Origin: Achromobacter seleniivolatilans
GTDB taxonomy: Bacteria > Pseudomonadota > Gammaproteobacteria > Burkholderiales > Burkholderiaceae_B
NCBI RefSeq assembly: GCF_030864005.1
Contig: NZ_CP132976.1
Location: 2,046,001 to 2,110,000, forward strand
Direction of reading: 5' to 3'
Length of the DNA stretch: 64,000 bases
Both the position numbers and the translations under genes were made by a program. Each line of letters opens with the position of its first letter. Position 1 is the stretch's first letter. Shown here in pieces: positions 1-9,170 of this stretch. The notes below the pieces were generated by a model. The model saw only the letters and a program-made list of their open reading frames with translations. It was not told the origin of the DNA and did no database searches.

Positions 1-622
<622 letters not shown>

Positions 623-1831
623 ATGATTTCCCTCACGCCCGTTCAATCCCTACTCGCTTGCTGCCTGGTGCTCGTTATCGGCCGCATACTGACCACCCGA
701 GTCGGAATATTGGCCCGTTACAGCATCCCTGACCCCATCGTGGGCGGCCTGCTGTTCGCCGTGCTTATGTACCTGCTGTCGACCTGGGGCGGCGTGTCCG
801 TCTCCCTAGAGACCAGCATCAAACCCACCTTCCTGCTGTTGTTTTTCGGTTGTATCGGCCTGACCGCAAACCTGAAACTGCTGGCCAAGGGCGGCCCCCG
901 GCTCATTGCCTTCCTGCTGGCGCTGATTCCGTTCCTGGTTCTGCAAAATGTGGTTGGGCTGGGCATGGCCTGGCTGCTGGACATGCATCCACTTATGGGT
1001 TTGCTGGGCGGCACAATCACGCTGGTGGGCGGCCATGGAACCGGCGCGGCCTACGCGACGCGCTTTGCGGACATCAACAATATCCAGGATGTGATGGCAT
1101 TGGCCATGACGGCGGCTACGCTGGGCTTGGTGTTGGGAGGCGTCGTGGGCGGTCCGGTGGCGGAATGGATCATAAAGCGGCACAAGCTGTCGGGCAGCCT
1201 GGACATCGCCGCCAAAGCTGGCCATCCCGCCCCTGAACTCAGTGAAAGCAAAGAGCCTCCTAACGCAGGCTCGTTCATCAAGTCCATGACTGCGGCCTTT
1301 GTCTGCTTGGTGGTGGGTGGCGTTCTCGCGGCGCTAGTCGAAGGCGCTCCGATCAGCCTGCCCAACTTCTTGTGGTGCCTTGCCACCGGCGTGCTTATCC
1401 GCAACGCCGGACCGTACGTGGGCATAGTGCTGGACGATCGCGCCACAGACATCATCGGCACGATCTCCTTGTCGCTCTTTCTGGGTATGACGATGATGAC
1501 GCTGGACTTGTCCAGCGTGGCGCGTCTGGCCGGACCGCTTGCCCTGATGCTCGCGGTGCAGACAGTATTTTGCGCGCTCTACGCCGCCTGGGTGGTGTTC
1601 CGGATGCTCAAGCGCGACTACGAAGCGGCCATCATGTCGGCAGCTTTCTGCGGTTTTGCGCTGGGTGCAACGGCCACCGCTATCGCCAACATGCAAGCGC
1701 TCACGCGCCGCCACGGTCCGGCGCCGGAAGCCTTCATCGTGGTTCCCGTCACTGGTGCTTTCCTGGTCGATATCCTTAACGTGATTGTCCTGACCTCGCT
1801 GATTTCCTTGCCGTTCGTGGGAGGGATGTAG
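623..1831 (+). CDS. gltS: Sodium/glutamate symporter GltS
   Basis: This 402-residue inner-membrane protein has about ten hydrophobic segments and the usual length of the ESS/GltS family, which imports glutamate with sodium. Two internally related halves carry family landmarks: GGHGTGAAYA near residue 136 and, in the second half, FCGFALGATATAIANM near residue 340 followed by VPVTGAFLVD. The ATG at 623 gives the expected N-terminus. It stops 2 bases before the next ATG (1834), so the two genes are almost certainly co-transcribed and probably translationally coupled. The partner is a TAXI binding protein, not the periplasm-independent arrangement usual for GltS. Substrate (glutamate or a related dicarboxylate) is inferred from family. 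Confidence 0.9.
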   Translation: MISLTPVQSLLACCLVLVIGRILTTRVGILARYSIPDPIVGGLLFAVLMYLLSTWGGVSVSLETSIKPTFLLLFFGCIGLTANLKLLAKGGPRLIAFLLALIPFLVLQNVVGLGMAWLLDMHPLMGLLGGTITLVGGHGTGAAYATRFADINNIQDVMALAMTAATLGLVLGGVVGGPVAEWIIKRHKLSGSLDIAAKAGHPAPELSESKEPPNAGSFIKSMTAAFVCLVVGGVLAALVEGAPISLPNFLWCLATGVLIRNAGPYVGIVLDDRATDIIGTISLSLFLGMTMMTLDLSSVARLAGPLALMLAVQTVFCALYAAWVVFRMLKRDYEAAIMSAAFCGFALGATATAIANMQALTRRHGPAPEAFIVVPVTGAFLVDILNVIVLTSLISLPFVGGM

Positions 1832-1833
1832 GC

Positions 1834-3330
1834 ATGTTCAAACGACTGATTTTTCTTCTGCTTTGCCTCATGCTGGCGGCCTGCGGTCGTGCACCGGACA
1901 CCGATGTCCTGCGCAACGACGTCGAGCGCAGCCTGACCTCAACCTATGGCAAGGAACTGTTCCGCGTGGCTGAACTCACCCGCATGGGCTCGGCTGCGGA
2001 CAACACCGCCCCAGCCGGCGAAACTCGGCGCGTGGTTTATTACGACGTGGAATTGGAGCTGGTCCGCGACATTGCGCTGGGCGCCTGGGACCAACCCGGC
2101 GCGGCGTCGCTGGTGACGTTGCTGGGGGCAGGCCCGCGCAGCATCATCGGCGTCAAATCCGGCGGCAACCAGGCCGGTGACCGTATCGTCGCGCACGCCA
2201 GCGCCATCTATCGAAAAGAAGACAACGCCTGGAAGCTCGTGACTCCCGCCGGCTTCACGGCCATCGCTGCGCCGTCGCTGGACACCGGAGCCCCACCCAC
2301 CGTGACTCGCCAACTGCTGAACACGCTGGACCAGATCACTCACTCCGTTTCCTACAGCGCATCCAGCACCGCCCAGCAGGTGGTGCAACAGGAACTTGAG
2401 CGCTCGGTGGCCCGCATCAACGGTCGGCTGTCCCGATTGCAGCAGGGCTATCCGCTGGCCGGCGGCCCTGATCGGGGCGAATATCTGGCCTTTGCCCGCG
2501 CGCTGAGCGACGTGGCGCGTGCGCGGCAAATCCGGGTGTCGCCTCTGATTACTGGTGGCGGCGCTGACAACATTGCGCTGCTACGCAGCGGCGACGCCGT
2601 GGTCGGCTTGGCGCAAGCCGATACCGCGCGGATGGCCTACGAGGGCAAGGGTCCGTTCGCGGGCCAAGGCCCGTTTGCCAGCTTGCGCTCGCTGGGCAGC
2701 CTGTACCCGGAAATGGTCCATATCGTCGTGCGCGACGATCCCGCGCTGACGCGGGTGCAAGACTTGAAGGGCAAGACAATCGCACTGGGCCCTGAAGGAT
2801 CGGCGGCGCGCGCCACGCTGGAAATGGTGCTGGCAGCGCATGGCCTGCAAGCCGGGCGCGACTACAAGGTGGCAGACACGCCGTTCGCGGCAGCATTGCC
2901 AGCGCTGCAGTCCGGCGGCGTGGACGCTGCCGCTCAGGTAATCGGGGTGCCTGCCACGCCCCTGCGCGACGCGCTCATTCCAGCGCAATTAAAGCTTCTG
3001 CCGTTGGACGCCGCCGTAATCAAAACGTTGACCACGGAGAATAGCGCGCTGATGCCGTTGGACATCGCCGCAGGCACCTATCCCAACCAGCCGGAGCGGG
3101 TTCCCACCGTCGGCATGGCCGCGCTGATGCTCACCACTACCGACCTGACTCGCGACGAGGCGCTATTGGTCGTGCGCGCTGTGTACCAGACTGGCCAGGA
3201 CCTGCTGGCCGCCGGATCGGCCCAGGGCTCCCAAGTGTCGGTAGCCACAGCAAGACGGGGCCTGACCGTTCCACTGCATGACGGCGCGGAAGAAGGCATT
3301 GCCGGACTGGAACACGCCAAACCGCGCTAA
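1834..3330 (+). CDS. TAXI-family solute-binding lipoprotein with extra N-terminal domain
   Basis: A 498-residue exported protein with a lipoprotein signal (LMLAAC, Cys17), so it should be anchored in the periplasm. From about residue 206 to the end it matches the TAXI class of TRAP solute receptors (GEYLAFARALSD, LRSGDAVVGLAQAD, LRSLGSLYPEMVHIV, LKGKTIALGP). TAXI proteins are usually about 320 residues; here roughly 130 extra residues (20-150) form a separate, unrecognised domain, followed by a helical linker (155-205). No DctQ/DctM-type membrane subunit is adjacent. Its gene begins 2 bases after gltS, so the likely transport partner is GltS. Glutamate as ligand is inference. Confidence 0.85.
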   Translation: MFKRLIFLLLCLMLAACGRAPDTDVLRNDVERSLTSTYGKELFRVAELTRMGSAADNTAPAGETRRVVYYDVELELVRDIALGAWDQPGAASLVTLLGAGPRSIIGVKSGGNQAGDRIVAHASAIYRKEDNAWKLVTPAGFTAIAAPSLDTGAPPTVTRQLLNTLDQITHSVSYSASSTAQQVVQQELERSVARINGRLSRLQQGYPLAGGPDRGEYLAFARALSDVARARQIRVSPLITGGGADNIALLRSGDAVVGLAQADTARMAYEGKGPFAGQGPFASLRSLGSLYPEMVHIVVRDDPALTRVQDLKGKTIALGPEGSAARATLEMVLAAHGLQAGRDYKVADTPFAAALPALQSGGVDAAAQVIGVPATPLRDALIPAQLKLLPLDAAVIKTLTTENSALMPLDIAAGTYPNQPERVPTVGMAALMLTTTDLTRDEALLVVRAVYQTGQDLLAAGSAQGSQVSVATARRGLTVPLHDGAEEGIAGLEHAKPR

Positions 3331-3362
3331 GGCCGATTGCGCATGCAACGACGCTTTCAGGA

Positions 3363-4370
3363 TCAGAAACTCACTGCCAATCCCACCGAGAATCCCGATA
3401 CGTTCGTGCCAAACACATAGCGGCCTACCAGACGGGTACGCGTGATGATCATGTCATAGGCGCTGGAGTCCAACTCCAGACCCACGCCCACCGACGTCAG
3501 CCGGTCAAAACCCAGGATGCCGCGCTGGTCGCCCAGAAATTCCGAATGCGTCAGCTCCAGCACGTACCGCAGGGGACGTTGCAGCAGCATGGCCCCTGTT
3601 GGCGCACGGTAGCGCGCCCAGAGGTTCGCCGACTGCGCAGTGGCGCGCCCTTGCACCGCCGCCGAACTGTCAAAGCTCTTTAGCCGCATATCGGAATACC
3701 GCAGCTCCACGTCCACCTCGTAGCCGGGGCGGTAGTGTTCGTAATCCAGCATCAGCGAGCCGCCCAGGCCATAGGCGTTGAGCGATCCCTTGTCCAGGAA
3801 ATCAATGTCTCTACCCGTCTGCTGGCCCACGTACCAACTGGCGGCCCGCAGGTCGCTCGTGACATTGCCCAAGGCAAAGTTGAAGATCGGACGCAGCTTC
3901 AATTCATCCGTCAGCTTGAAGTCCCATCCGATACCGCCGGTAGCGGATACGCTGTTCCACTTGGTGGGGATGGGCCGCTGTTCGGCGCCCTGAGTCGCGA
4001 CGAACGTGGGGTCGTAGCGGCTGCCCGCCAGCACGCCTTCCAGATAGATAGGCACGGTTTTCGAGACCGTATCCCCGCCACCCAATTGCGTCATGTAAAA
4101 GTCGGTGGAGCTGGTAGTTGAGCCGCCGCCGGAGCCTATGCTCAACGAGCTGGTGGTGATGTCGGGAACGATGGAAAACGACATCAAGGCCAGCACGCCG
4201 TTGGCACGCTTTTGTAAATCGTCTTTCGTCAGGCGCAGGCCTTGGGCCAGCGGCGCAGAGGCCAGTCCGACCCCCAGGCAAGCCCCCAGCGCCCCGCTCA
4301 TCCAGTACTTGACTGTGATCGACCGTGGCAACACGGCAACCATGCCCGCAAGCAGGAAGGAGTAGTTCAT
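3363..4370 (-). CDS. Solitary autotransporter-like outer-membrane beta-barrel protein
   Basis: The 335-residue product has an N-terminal hydrophobic export region ending near APLAQG, followed by alternating amphipathic strands and a terminal phenylalanine (LAVSF), typical of Bam-inserted outer-membrane barrels. The overall pattern (LTKDDLQKRANGVLALMSFS at the start, VGVGLELDS and RTRLVGRYVFG near the end) resembles the family of solitary barrels related to autotransporter translocators but with no passenger domain. I chose the ATG at 4370; a longer open frame reaches 4481 but gives a non-signal leader, and an ATG 23 codons further in could also serve. It converges on the TAXI gene. Function is unknown; a porin or envelope role is a guess. 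Confidence 0.7.
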   Translation of the reverse strand: MNYSFLLAGMVAVLPRSITVKYWMSGALGACLGVGLASAPLAQGLRLTKDDLQKRANGVLALMSFSIVPDITTSSLSIGSGGGSTTSSTDFYMTQLGGGDTVSKTVPIYLEGVLAGSRYDPTFVATQGAEQRPIPTKWNSVSATGGIGWDFKLTDELKLRPIFNFALGNVTSDLRAASWYVGQQTGRDIDFLDKGSLNAYGLGGSLMLDYEHYRPGYEVDVELRYSDMRLKSFDSSAAVQGRATAQSANLWARYRAPTGAMLLQRPLRYVLELTHSEFLGDQRGILGFDRLTSVGVGLELDSSAYDMIITRTRLVGRYVFGTNVSGFSVGLAVSF

Positions 4371-4585
4371 AGGACCACCGCGTATCCAAGCATCATTGGT
4401 CAGGGACGCCAGAAAAGCCAAACGGACGCTGCGAGCCTGCGGACAACGTCGTCGCACGCTTGATGAGAATACACGGAACATCTACGCGGATTCAATTTCC
4501 GCGTCGCGCCACCGCCACGGTGATCAGCACTTGGCCGCCAGATGCGCGCCTGAACCTATCGTTGAAATCGTGGCGCCTTGCCAAA

Positions 4586-4597
4586 CCCCGATCGGGG
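4586..4597 (-). terminator. GC palindrome at the stop codon of the small lipoprotein gene
   Basis: CCCCGATCGGGG directly follows the stop codon of the gene at 4598-4849 and, on the minus strand, is followed by TTTGG. It could act as a weak terminator; the stem is short and the T-run poor. Confidence 0.3.
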
Positions 4598-4849
4598 TCA
4601 GTTGCTATTGATCCACTCCTGGGTATCCCGGATGAACCACGGAAGGTTCAACCGTTCCCCCTCGCCGGACTGTATGGTCAAACGCGGGTCCGAGGTGCCT
4701 GGAGTGCTTTTCGCCCCCTGCGTGGTGGCAGAGGGACGGCTCTTGTAGTCCATATCGGTTTGCCGGGGCGGCTTATCCGCGCAGGCGGTGATCGATGCGC
4801 ACGCGACAGCGGCAAGCGCCGGCCGCAGTGCTAAACGAAGGGTCTTCAT
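4598..4849 (-). CDS. Small hypothetical lipoprotein
   Basis: An 83-residue product. The first 22 residues form a signal peptide (basic start, alanine-rich core) ending in a lipobox-like SITAC with Cys23, so an outer- or inner-membrane lipoprotein is expected. The mature part is short, hydrophilic and ends LPWFIRDTQEWINSN; it has no domain I recognise. The ATG at 4849 was chosen over an upstream in-frame start because it places the signal peptide at the very N-terminus. It stands alone on the minus strand between two other exported-protein genes. Confidence 0.65.
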   Translation of the reverse strand: MKTLRLALRPALAAVACASITACADKPPRQTDMDYKSRPSATTQGAKSTPGTSDPRLTIQSGEGERLNLPWFIRDTQEWINSN

Positions 4850-4956
4850 GTGTTCTGGTTCCCGCTGGCGGCACAGGCCGAAGTGCCGCGAAATCAAGGC
4901 CTCTGCTTCGTACCTTACTACGCAATACGCGGCCCTCGTCAGCGTCGCACACCCCG

Positions 4957-5349
4957 CTATTGCGGACGCATCGCCGACATGGCCTTCAACTGCGAGCAGG
5001 TCTTTTCCTTGTCGGCCGCGCTCAACGTACCCAGTTGACCCTTGGTCTTGGTGTACGACTGCGCGAACGTGGCGTCGAAGTCCTTGGTGTCCATGCCATG
5101 GGCGCTCGCCGCAGTCTTTTGCTGTTGCTTCATCTGCTCAAGCTGCGCGGTGGTGTAGGCATTGCAGTACTCAGCGGCGGCATGCATCTGACCACTCAGC
5201 GCGGCCATGTTCGGCATCTGGCCAGGCACGGCCTGCTGTGCAAAGGCAGCACCGCTGCTAAAGATCAGCGCGGCGGCCAAGAGGACAGCGTTTGGGTTGC
5301 GTACAACGATGGCGCATTTGTGCTTGAGTACAGGCAATTCGGTCTCCAT
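4957..5349 (-). CDS. Hypothetical secreted protein, methionine/glutamine-rich
   Basis: A 130-residue product with a probable Sec signal peptide (hydrophobic stretch AVLLAAALIFSSGAAFA, then AQQA) and a helical mature domain with two cysteines (AAEYCNAY and KTCSQLKAM) that could form a periplasmic disulfide. No family was recognised. The frame opens upstream to 5442, but the ATG at 5349 is the better start because the longer version puts an arginine-rich stretch in front of the signal. It lies with other exported proteins and is preceded by 235 bases without a gene. Confidence 0.6.
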   Translation of the reverse strand: METELPVLKHKCAIVVRNPNAVLLAAALIFSSGAAFAQQAVPGQMPNMAALSGQMHAAAEYCNAYTTAQLEQMKQQQKTAASAHGMDTKDFDATFAQSYTKTKGQLGTLSAADKEKTCSQLKAMSAMRPQ

Positions 5350-5584
5350 TGCATTAGAAATAGCTGGTGCGCACGGCAGACGGCGGCGAACGCCACGCCG
5401 AAATAGCGGCGGCAATCGTGAACATGCCGGTTCGCTTGACATGCGCGGGCGGTTGGATAGCGGGGGAAATAATAGAGGAGCTGGCAGCCAATGTGCGGAG
5501 GCTGCAAGATGGGTTAAGCGCGTTCAGCGATTGCGTTCTTGAACGCAGCCGCTTGGCCCTACACCCATCCTGCTGATCTTGTGC

Positions 5585-6136
5585 TTAATGCCCTGTCGAG
5601 TCGCCTTGGCGGCTGGCTTCAAACAGGAACCACGTACGGCGTTCGGTTTCGTCGATCCAGTTTTCAATCAAACTGGAACTGGCGATATCGCGATGTTCGT
5701 CCGTGACGTTGTGTGCCTCTCGCAACGAGGCGGCCAGCACCTTGTTGTCTTCACGCAGTTCCGCCAGCATGTCCAACGGCTGCACGTAATCAGCGTCATT
5801 GTCCGAGATGCGCTGGGTGCGCGAGATATGCCCGATCGAGCGCAGCGTGGTGCCGCCGATCTTGCGGATGCGTTCCGCAATGGGGTCCGTCATGGCGAAG
5901 AGCTGATCGCCCTGCTCATCAAGCAGCAAGTGGTAATCGCGAAAATGCGGGCCGCTGACGTGCCAGTGGAAATTCTTGGTCTTCAGATACAGCGCGAAGA
6001 CGTCGGCCAACAGTTGGTTCAGCGCCGCGGAGATGTCGCGCGTGGCCTCAGCGGCCAAGTCGGTGGGGGTAGCCAACGGCAGCTTGCGCCGCTCTTTCAG
6101 CGTCTTGGTGGTCTTCTCGTTAAGTTTCTTGGCCAT
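5585..6136 (-). CDS. dps: Dps-family DNA-binding ferritin
   Basis: This 183-residue protein is a Dps: a cytosolic dodecameric mini-ferritin that oxidises and stores iron with hydrogen peroxide and shields DNA in starved or stressed cells. The ferroxidase signature is visible as KNFHWHVSG (His57), then DYHLLLDEQ, and DPIAERI (Asp84, Glu88). A lysine-rich N-terminal tail (MAKKLNEKTTKTLKERRK) is the usual DNA-binding extension. Length matches the family. It is a single gene on the minus strand, so a promoter just upstream of 6136 responding to oxidative stress or stationary phase would be expected, but I did not identify a specific operator. Confidence 0.93.
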   Translation of the reverse strand: MAKKLNEKTTKTLKERRKLPLATPTDLAAEATRDISAALNQLLADVFALYLKTKNFHWHVSGPHFRDYHLLLDEQGDQLFAMTDPIAERIRKIGGTTLRSIGHISRTQRISDNDADYVQPLDMLAELREDNKVLAASLREAHNVTDEHRDIASSSLIENWIDETERRTWFLFEASRQGDSTGH

Positions 6137-6299
6137 GGCGATCCAGTAGAAGTTCAGAGAACTTCACATACTACTCCAACCATCCTGCCGGCTTGCTGAT
6201 TTCCAGATGTAATCAAATTCCTGGCATCCAGACACTGTCAGGACCGAGTACGCGATAAACCGCCGCTAGCGCCGCGTGTCGCCAGAGCCTGCCGCTGCG

Positions 6300-6971
6300 C
6301 TAAAAACCGAACAGGGACCAGCGATTCTTGATGCAACGCATGGAGAGCCCATAAGCAGTGGTGACAAAACCCAAATCGGCTCTTTTTTCCGTGAAGTTCA
6401 GATCGTAGAAAGCGACATCTCCGAATGTGGTTCTACTCCAGTAGTAACCCACTTCGGGCGCATACGATCCGTCTGACCGTTGGGTCCAACCTCGTCCCGC
6501 TTCGTAACCTTCCCTGTAGCGGAACATGGCCATCGGCAGCCGCAGCTTGCTGAACGCATCGGCGGCATTAAGAATTTTCTCTGCTTCCCACTCGGCTTTC
6601 GTGGGGATACTGAAACCGGCCGGGCAAGGACTATTTTTAGCTTCCCAGCCGTCATCGCTCCACTTCACTTCTTTTTTGTCGAGAACGCCAGGCTTGAGGT
6701 TGATCGCATCGTCACCCCACACCGAAGTATCCCAGGGCTCAGGCGTGTCGATGGAATTTCCAGGATATGCCGTGGCGCTGTTCCATCGGTAGATGTTGCC
6801 AAACGAGGGGTCGTCCGTGATGTGTTTCGCGACGCGTTCAGCCCCCAGATTTCTGTCCATCCACACCCTTCCTGTTTCAGGACTTTTTATGGTGGGAATG
6901 TTTGCAAGCGCTGAGGCTATAGGCGCCACAAACAAAAAAATTGCCGCGCGCAAGAACCTGAATCCATTCAT
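6300..6971 (-). CDS. Secreted FISUMP-domain protein
   Basis: A 223-residue product with a signal peptide (FLRAAIFLFVAPIASALA). The mature part carries the hallmarks of the Fibrobacter succinogenes major paralogous (FISUMP) domain: VWMDRNLGA near the start, CPAGFSIPTKAEWE in the middle, YYWSRT, and AYGLSMRCIK at the end. These domains are carbohydrate-surface or adhesin-like modules most frequent in Fibrobacteres and Bacteroidota; their biochemical role is unsettled. The gene is visibly less GC-rich than its neighbours, suggesting transfer. It stands alone between dps and the TRAP operon. Confidence is high for the domain and low for any function. Confidence 0.75.
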   Translation of the reverse strand: MNGFRFLRAAIFLFVAPIASALANIPTIKSPETGRVWMDRNLGAERVAKHITDDPSFGNIYRWNSATAYPGNSIDTPEPWDTSVWGDDAINLKPGVLDKKEVKWSDDGWEAKNSPCPAGFSIPTKAEWEAEKILNAADAFSKLRLPMAMFRYREGYEAGRGWTQRSDGSYAPEVGYYWSRTTFGDVAFYDLNFTEKRADLGFVTTAYGLSMRCIKNRWSLFGF

Positions 6972-7028
6972 AGAGTGCCTCGGCCCGCGACAAGAAGCGC
7001 GGAACGGTAGTTGCTGAAATCTGGAAAT

Positions 7029-7060
7029 GCCACCGCGGCCGGAATTACGGCCGCGGTGGC
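7029..7060 (-). terminator. Strong 13-bp hairpin downstream of the TRAP operon
   Basis: A perfect 13-base inverted repeat (GCCACCGCGGCCG with its complement) encloses a 6-base loop, about 130 bases past the dctM stop. It is GC-only in the stem, followed on the minus strand by ATTTCC. Likely the transcription end of dctPQM, though the T-run is weak. Confidence 0.5.
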
Positions 7061-7192
7061 TCTTCGTGCTACCCGGATAGCCCAGACGCTCTTGACGCGG
7101 GTGGCGGGGAAGATTGTTCCAAATTTCGTGCTACAGATGAATGGGACACGTCCGAAACTTTCGTCAAGATCGCCTGCGGACAAGCAGGCTCG

Positions 7193-8515
7193 TCACCAAC
7201 CCAGCATGCGCGGCAGCCAAAGCGTCACTTCGGGCACAAAGGTAATCAACATCAGAAACGCCAGTCCGGTGACCAGCCAAGGGAACGTCGCCTTGGTGAC
7301 GTCCGTCAAGCCCAGTTTCGAGATACTTGAAGCAACGTACAGGTTGAGGCCCACCGGCGGCGTGCACAGGCCGATCTCCATGTTCACCACCATCATGATC
7401 CCGAAATGCACCGGATCGATGCCCAGCTTTGCAGCAACGGGAAACAGGATCGGCGCCATGATCAGCACCAGGCCAGACGGCTCCATCACCATGCCGATCA
7501 CCAACAGCATGACGTTCACAAAAAGCAGGAACGCCACCACGCCCATGCCCTGCCCCACCATCCATTCCGCAATACTCTGCGGTATCTGTTCCGACGTCAG
7601 AATGAAGGCGAACATGACCGCATTCGTGATGATGTACAGCAGCATGGCGCTCATTGCCGCCGATTCAAGCAAGATCCGACGCACATCTCGCAGCTTGATA
7701 TCTTTGTAGACAAAGACCGCAATGAAAAAGGCGTACACCGCGCTGACGGCCGCAGCCTCGGTTGGCGTGAAGATCCCGGAGTAGATGCCTCCCATCACGA
7801 TCACAACCAGCATGAACCCCCACACAGAGTCTAAAAAGGCATGCCAGCGCTGTTTCCACGTTGCGCGCGGCAACCTCGGATAATCCAACCGCCAGGCACG
7901 GTACATGGTCGTCAATCCCAGCATCACCGCAAGAATCAGCCCCGGCACCACGCCTGCAATGAACAACTGGCCGATCGATGCCGACCCGACTCTTGCCCCG
8001 TCAGGCCCTTCCACCAGCATCCCGCTGGTTGCCACCGCGTACATCACCATCACGATCGACGGCGGCAACAGAATGCCAAGGCCGCCCGCGGTTGCGACAA
8101 TGCCGGTTCCAAACTTGGATGGAAATCCTTGCTTGACCATGGCAGGCATGATGATCGAGCCAATTGCCGCGACCGTCGCGGGAGACGAACCCGAAATCGA
8201 CGCGAATAATGCGCACGCCAAGACGGCCGCCAATCCCAGGCCGCCAGGAAGATGGCCCACCATCAGCGAGGCGAAATGGATCATTCGCTGCGCGACGCCG
8301 CCATGGGTCAAGAAGCTGCCGGCCAGGATGAAGAACGGAATCGCCATGATCTCGAACTTCTCAATACCCGTGAACAGCTTCAACGCAATACTGTCCATAG
8401 GCACGGATGTCATGGTGAAGAGAAAACTCATCACCGTCAGACCCAAAGCGATGGACACAGGCATGCCCGTCAGCAGCAGCACAATCAGCAATGCAAAAAT
8501 CACGAACGCGCTCAT
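7193..8515 (-). CDS. dctM: TRAP dicarboxylate transporter, large permease subunit
   Basis: A 440-residue, highly hydrophobic protein of about twelve membrane segments, standard length for the DctM large subunit that moves substrate with sodium across the inner membrane. Family stretches include GMPVSIALG near the start, FILAGSFLTHGG, ALFASISGSSPATVAAIG and LCTPPVGLNLYVA near the end. Its start overlaps the dctQ stop by 4 bases (ATGA), so the two are translationally coupled. The gene order dctP-dctQ-dctM and the divergent two-component system point to C4-dicarboxylates such as malate, succinate or fumarate, but the ligand is set by DctP and cannot be fixed from sequence alone. Confidence 0.92.
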   Translation of the reverse strand: MSAFVIFALLIVLLLTGMPVSIALGLTVMSFLFTMTSVPMDSIALKLFTGIEKFEIMAIPFFILAGSFLTHGGVAQRMIHFASLMVGHLPGGLGLAAVLACALFASISGSSPATVAAIGSIIMPAMVKQGFPSKFGTGIVATAGGLGILLPPSIVMVMYAVATSGMLVEGPDGARVGSASIGQLFIAGVVPGLILAVMLGLTTMYRAWRLDYPRLPRATWKQRWHAFLDSVWGFMLVVIVMGGIYSGIFTPTEAAAVSAVYAFFIAVFVYKDIKLRDVRRILLESAAMSAMLLYIITNAVMFAFILTSEQIPQSIAEWMVGQGMGVVAFLLFVNVMLLVIGMVMEPSGLVLIMAPILFPVAAKLGIDPVHFGIMMVVNMEIGLCTPPVGLNLYVASSISKLGLTDVTKATFPWLVTGLAFLMLITFVPEVTLWLPRMLGW

Positions 8516-9144
8516 GCTTTGTCTCCTGTGCTGGCCAGGCTGCTGTTGATTTGGTCACTGGCGGCACTGCCGTGCGTGTGATGCGGAAGGTCCTTGCCCT
8601 GCAGAAAATTCTTCAGCACTTGAAGGAACCGAAAGCACATCAGCGACGACCCCACGGGAACCGCCAGATAAACGATCCACATTTTTATTTCCAGATCTGC
8701 TGAAACCTGGCCGGTCAGGTAGATGTGATAGGTGAAATCGGCCCCAATCCACGCCACGATGCCGGTAAAGATTGCGCCAGACAGCAACGACACAATCACG
8801 AGACGCCTGCGGTTGGCTGGCGAGACAGCGTTGACCAGCACGTCCACGCCCACGTGTATGCCCAGGCGCACGCCGTATGCGGCGCCGAACTTCGCCATCC
8901 AGACAAACAGATAGATGCAGAGCTCCTGCGCCCACAGCAGATTGACGCCAACCAGCGTCCTGTACGTGGAGCGAGCCGCGCCACCCAAACCGGGATAGTC
9001 ATTGCGCCGTGACCACGCCACCAGGTCTGCCAGAAGGCCGACGGAATACCGCTGCAATACCGTCACGAAAATAATGGCTACTGCAACGCTCATTAACAGC
9101 GAAATCAGATCTTCTTCGAGACGATTTAAGACTCGTGACAACAT
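8512..9144 (-). CDS. dctQ: TRAP transporter, small permease subunit
   Basis: A 210-residue protein with four membrane helices, as expected for the DctQ subunit that scaffolds DctM. It is a little longer than many DctQ proteins: an insert of about 30 residues (SRRNDYPGLGGAARSTYR) sits between helices one and two, followed by LWAQELCIYLFVWMAKFGAAYG, the typical second-helix sequence, and VRLGIHVGVDVLV. The ATG at 9144 has AAGGG about 8 bases upstream. It follows dctP by 95 bases, with a large hairpin in the gap, and overlaps dctM by 4 bases. Confidence 0.9.
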   Translation of the reverse strand: MLSRVLNRLEEDLISLLMSVAVAIIFVTVLQRYSVGLLADLVAWSRRNDYPGLGGAARSTYRTLVGVNLLWAQELCIYLFVWMAKFGAAYGVRLGIHVGVDVLVNAVSPANRRRLVIVSLLSGAIFTGIVAWIGADFTYHIYLTGQVSADLEIKMWIVYLAVPVGSSLMCFRFLQVLKNFLQGKDLPHHTHGSAASDQINSSLASTGDKA

Positions 9145-9170
9145 GGATGACCCTTAGGAAAGGACGGCAG

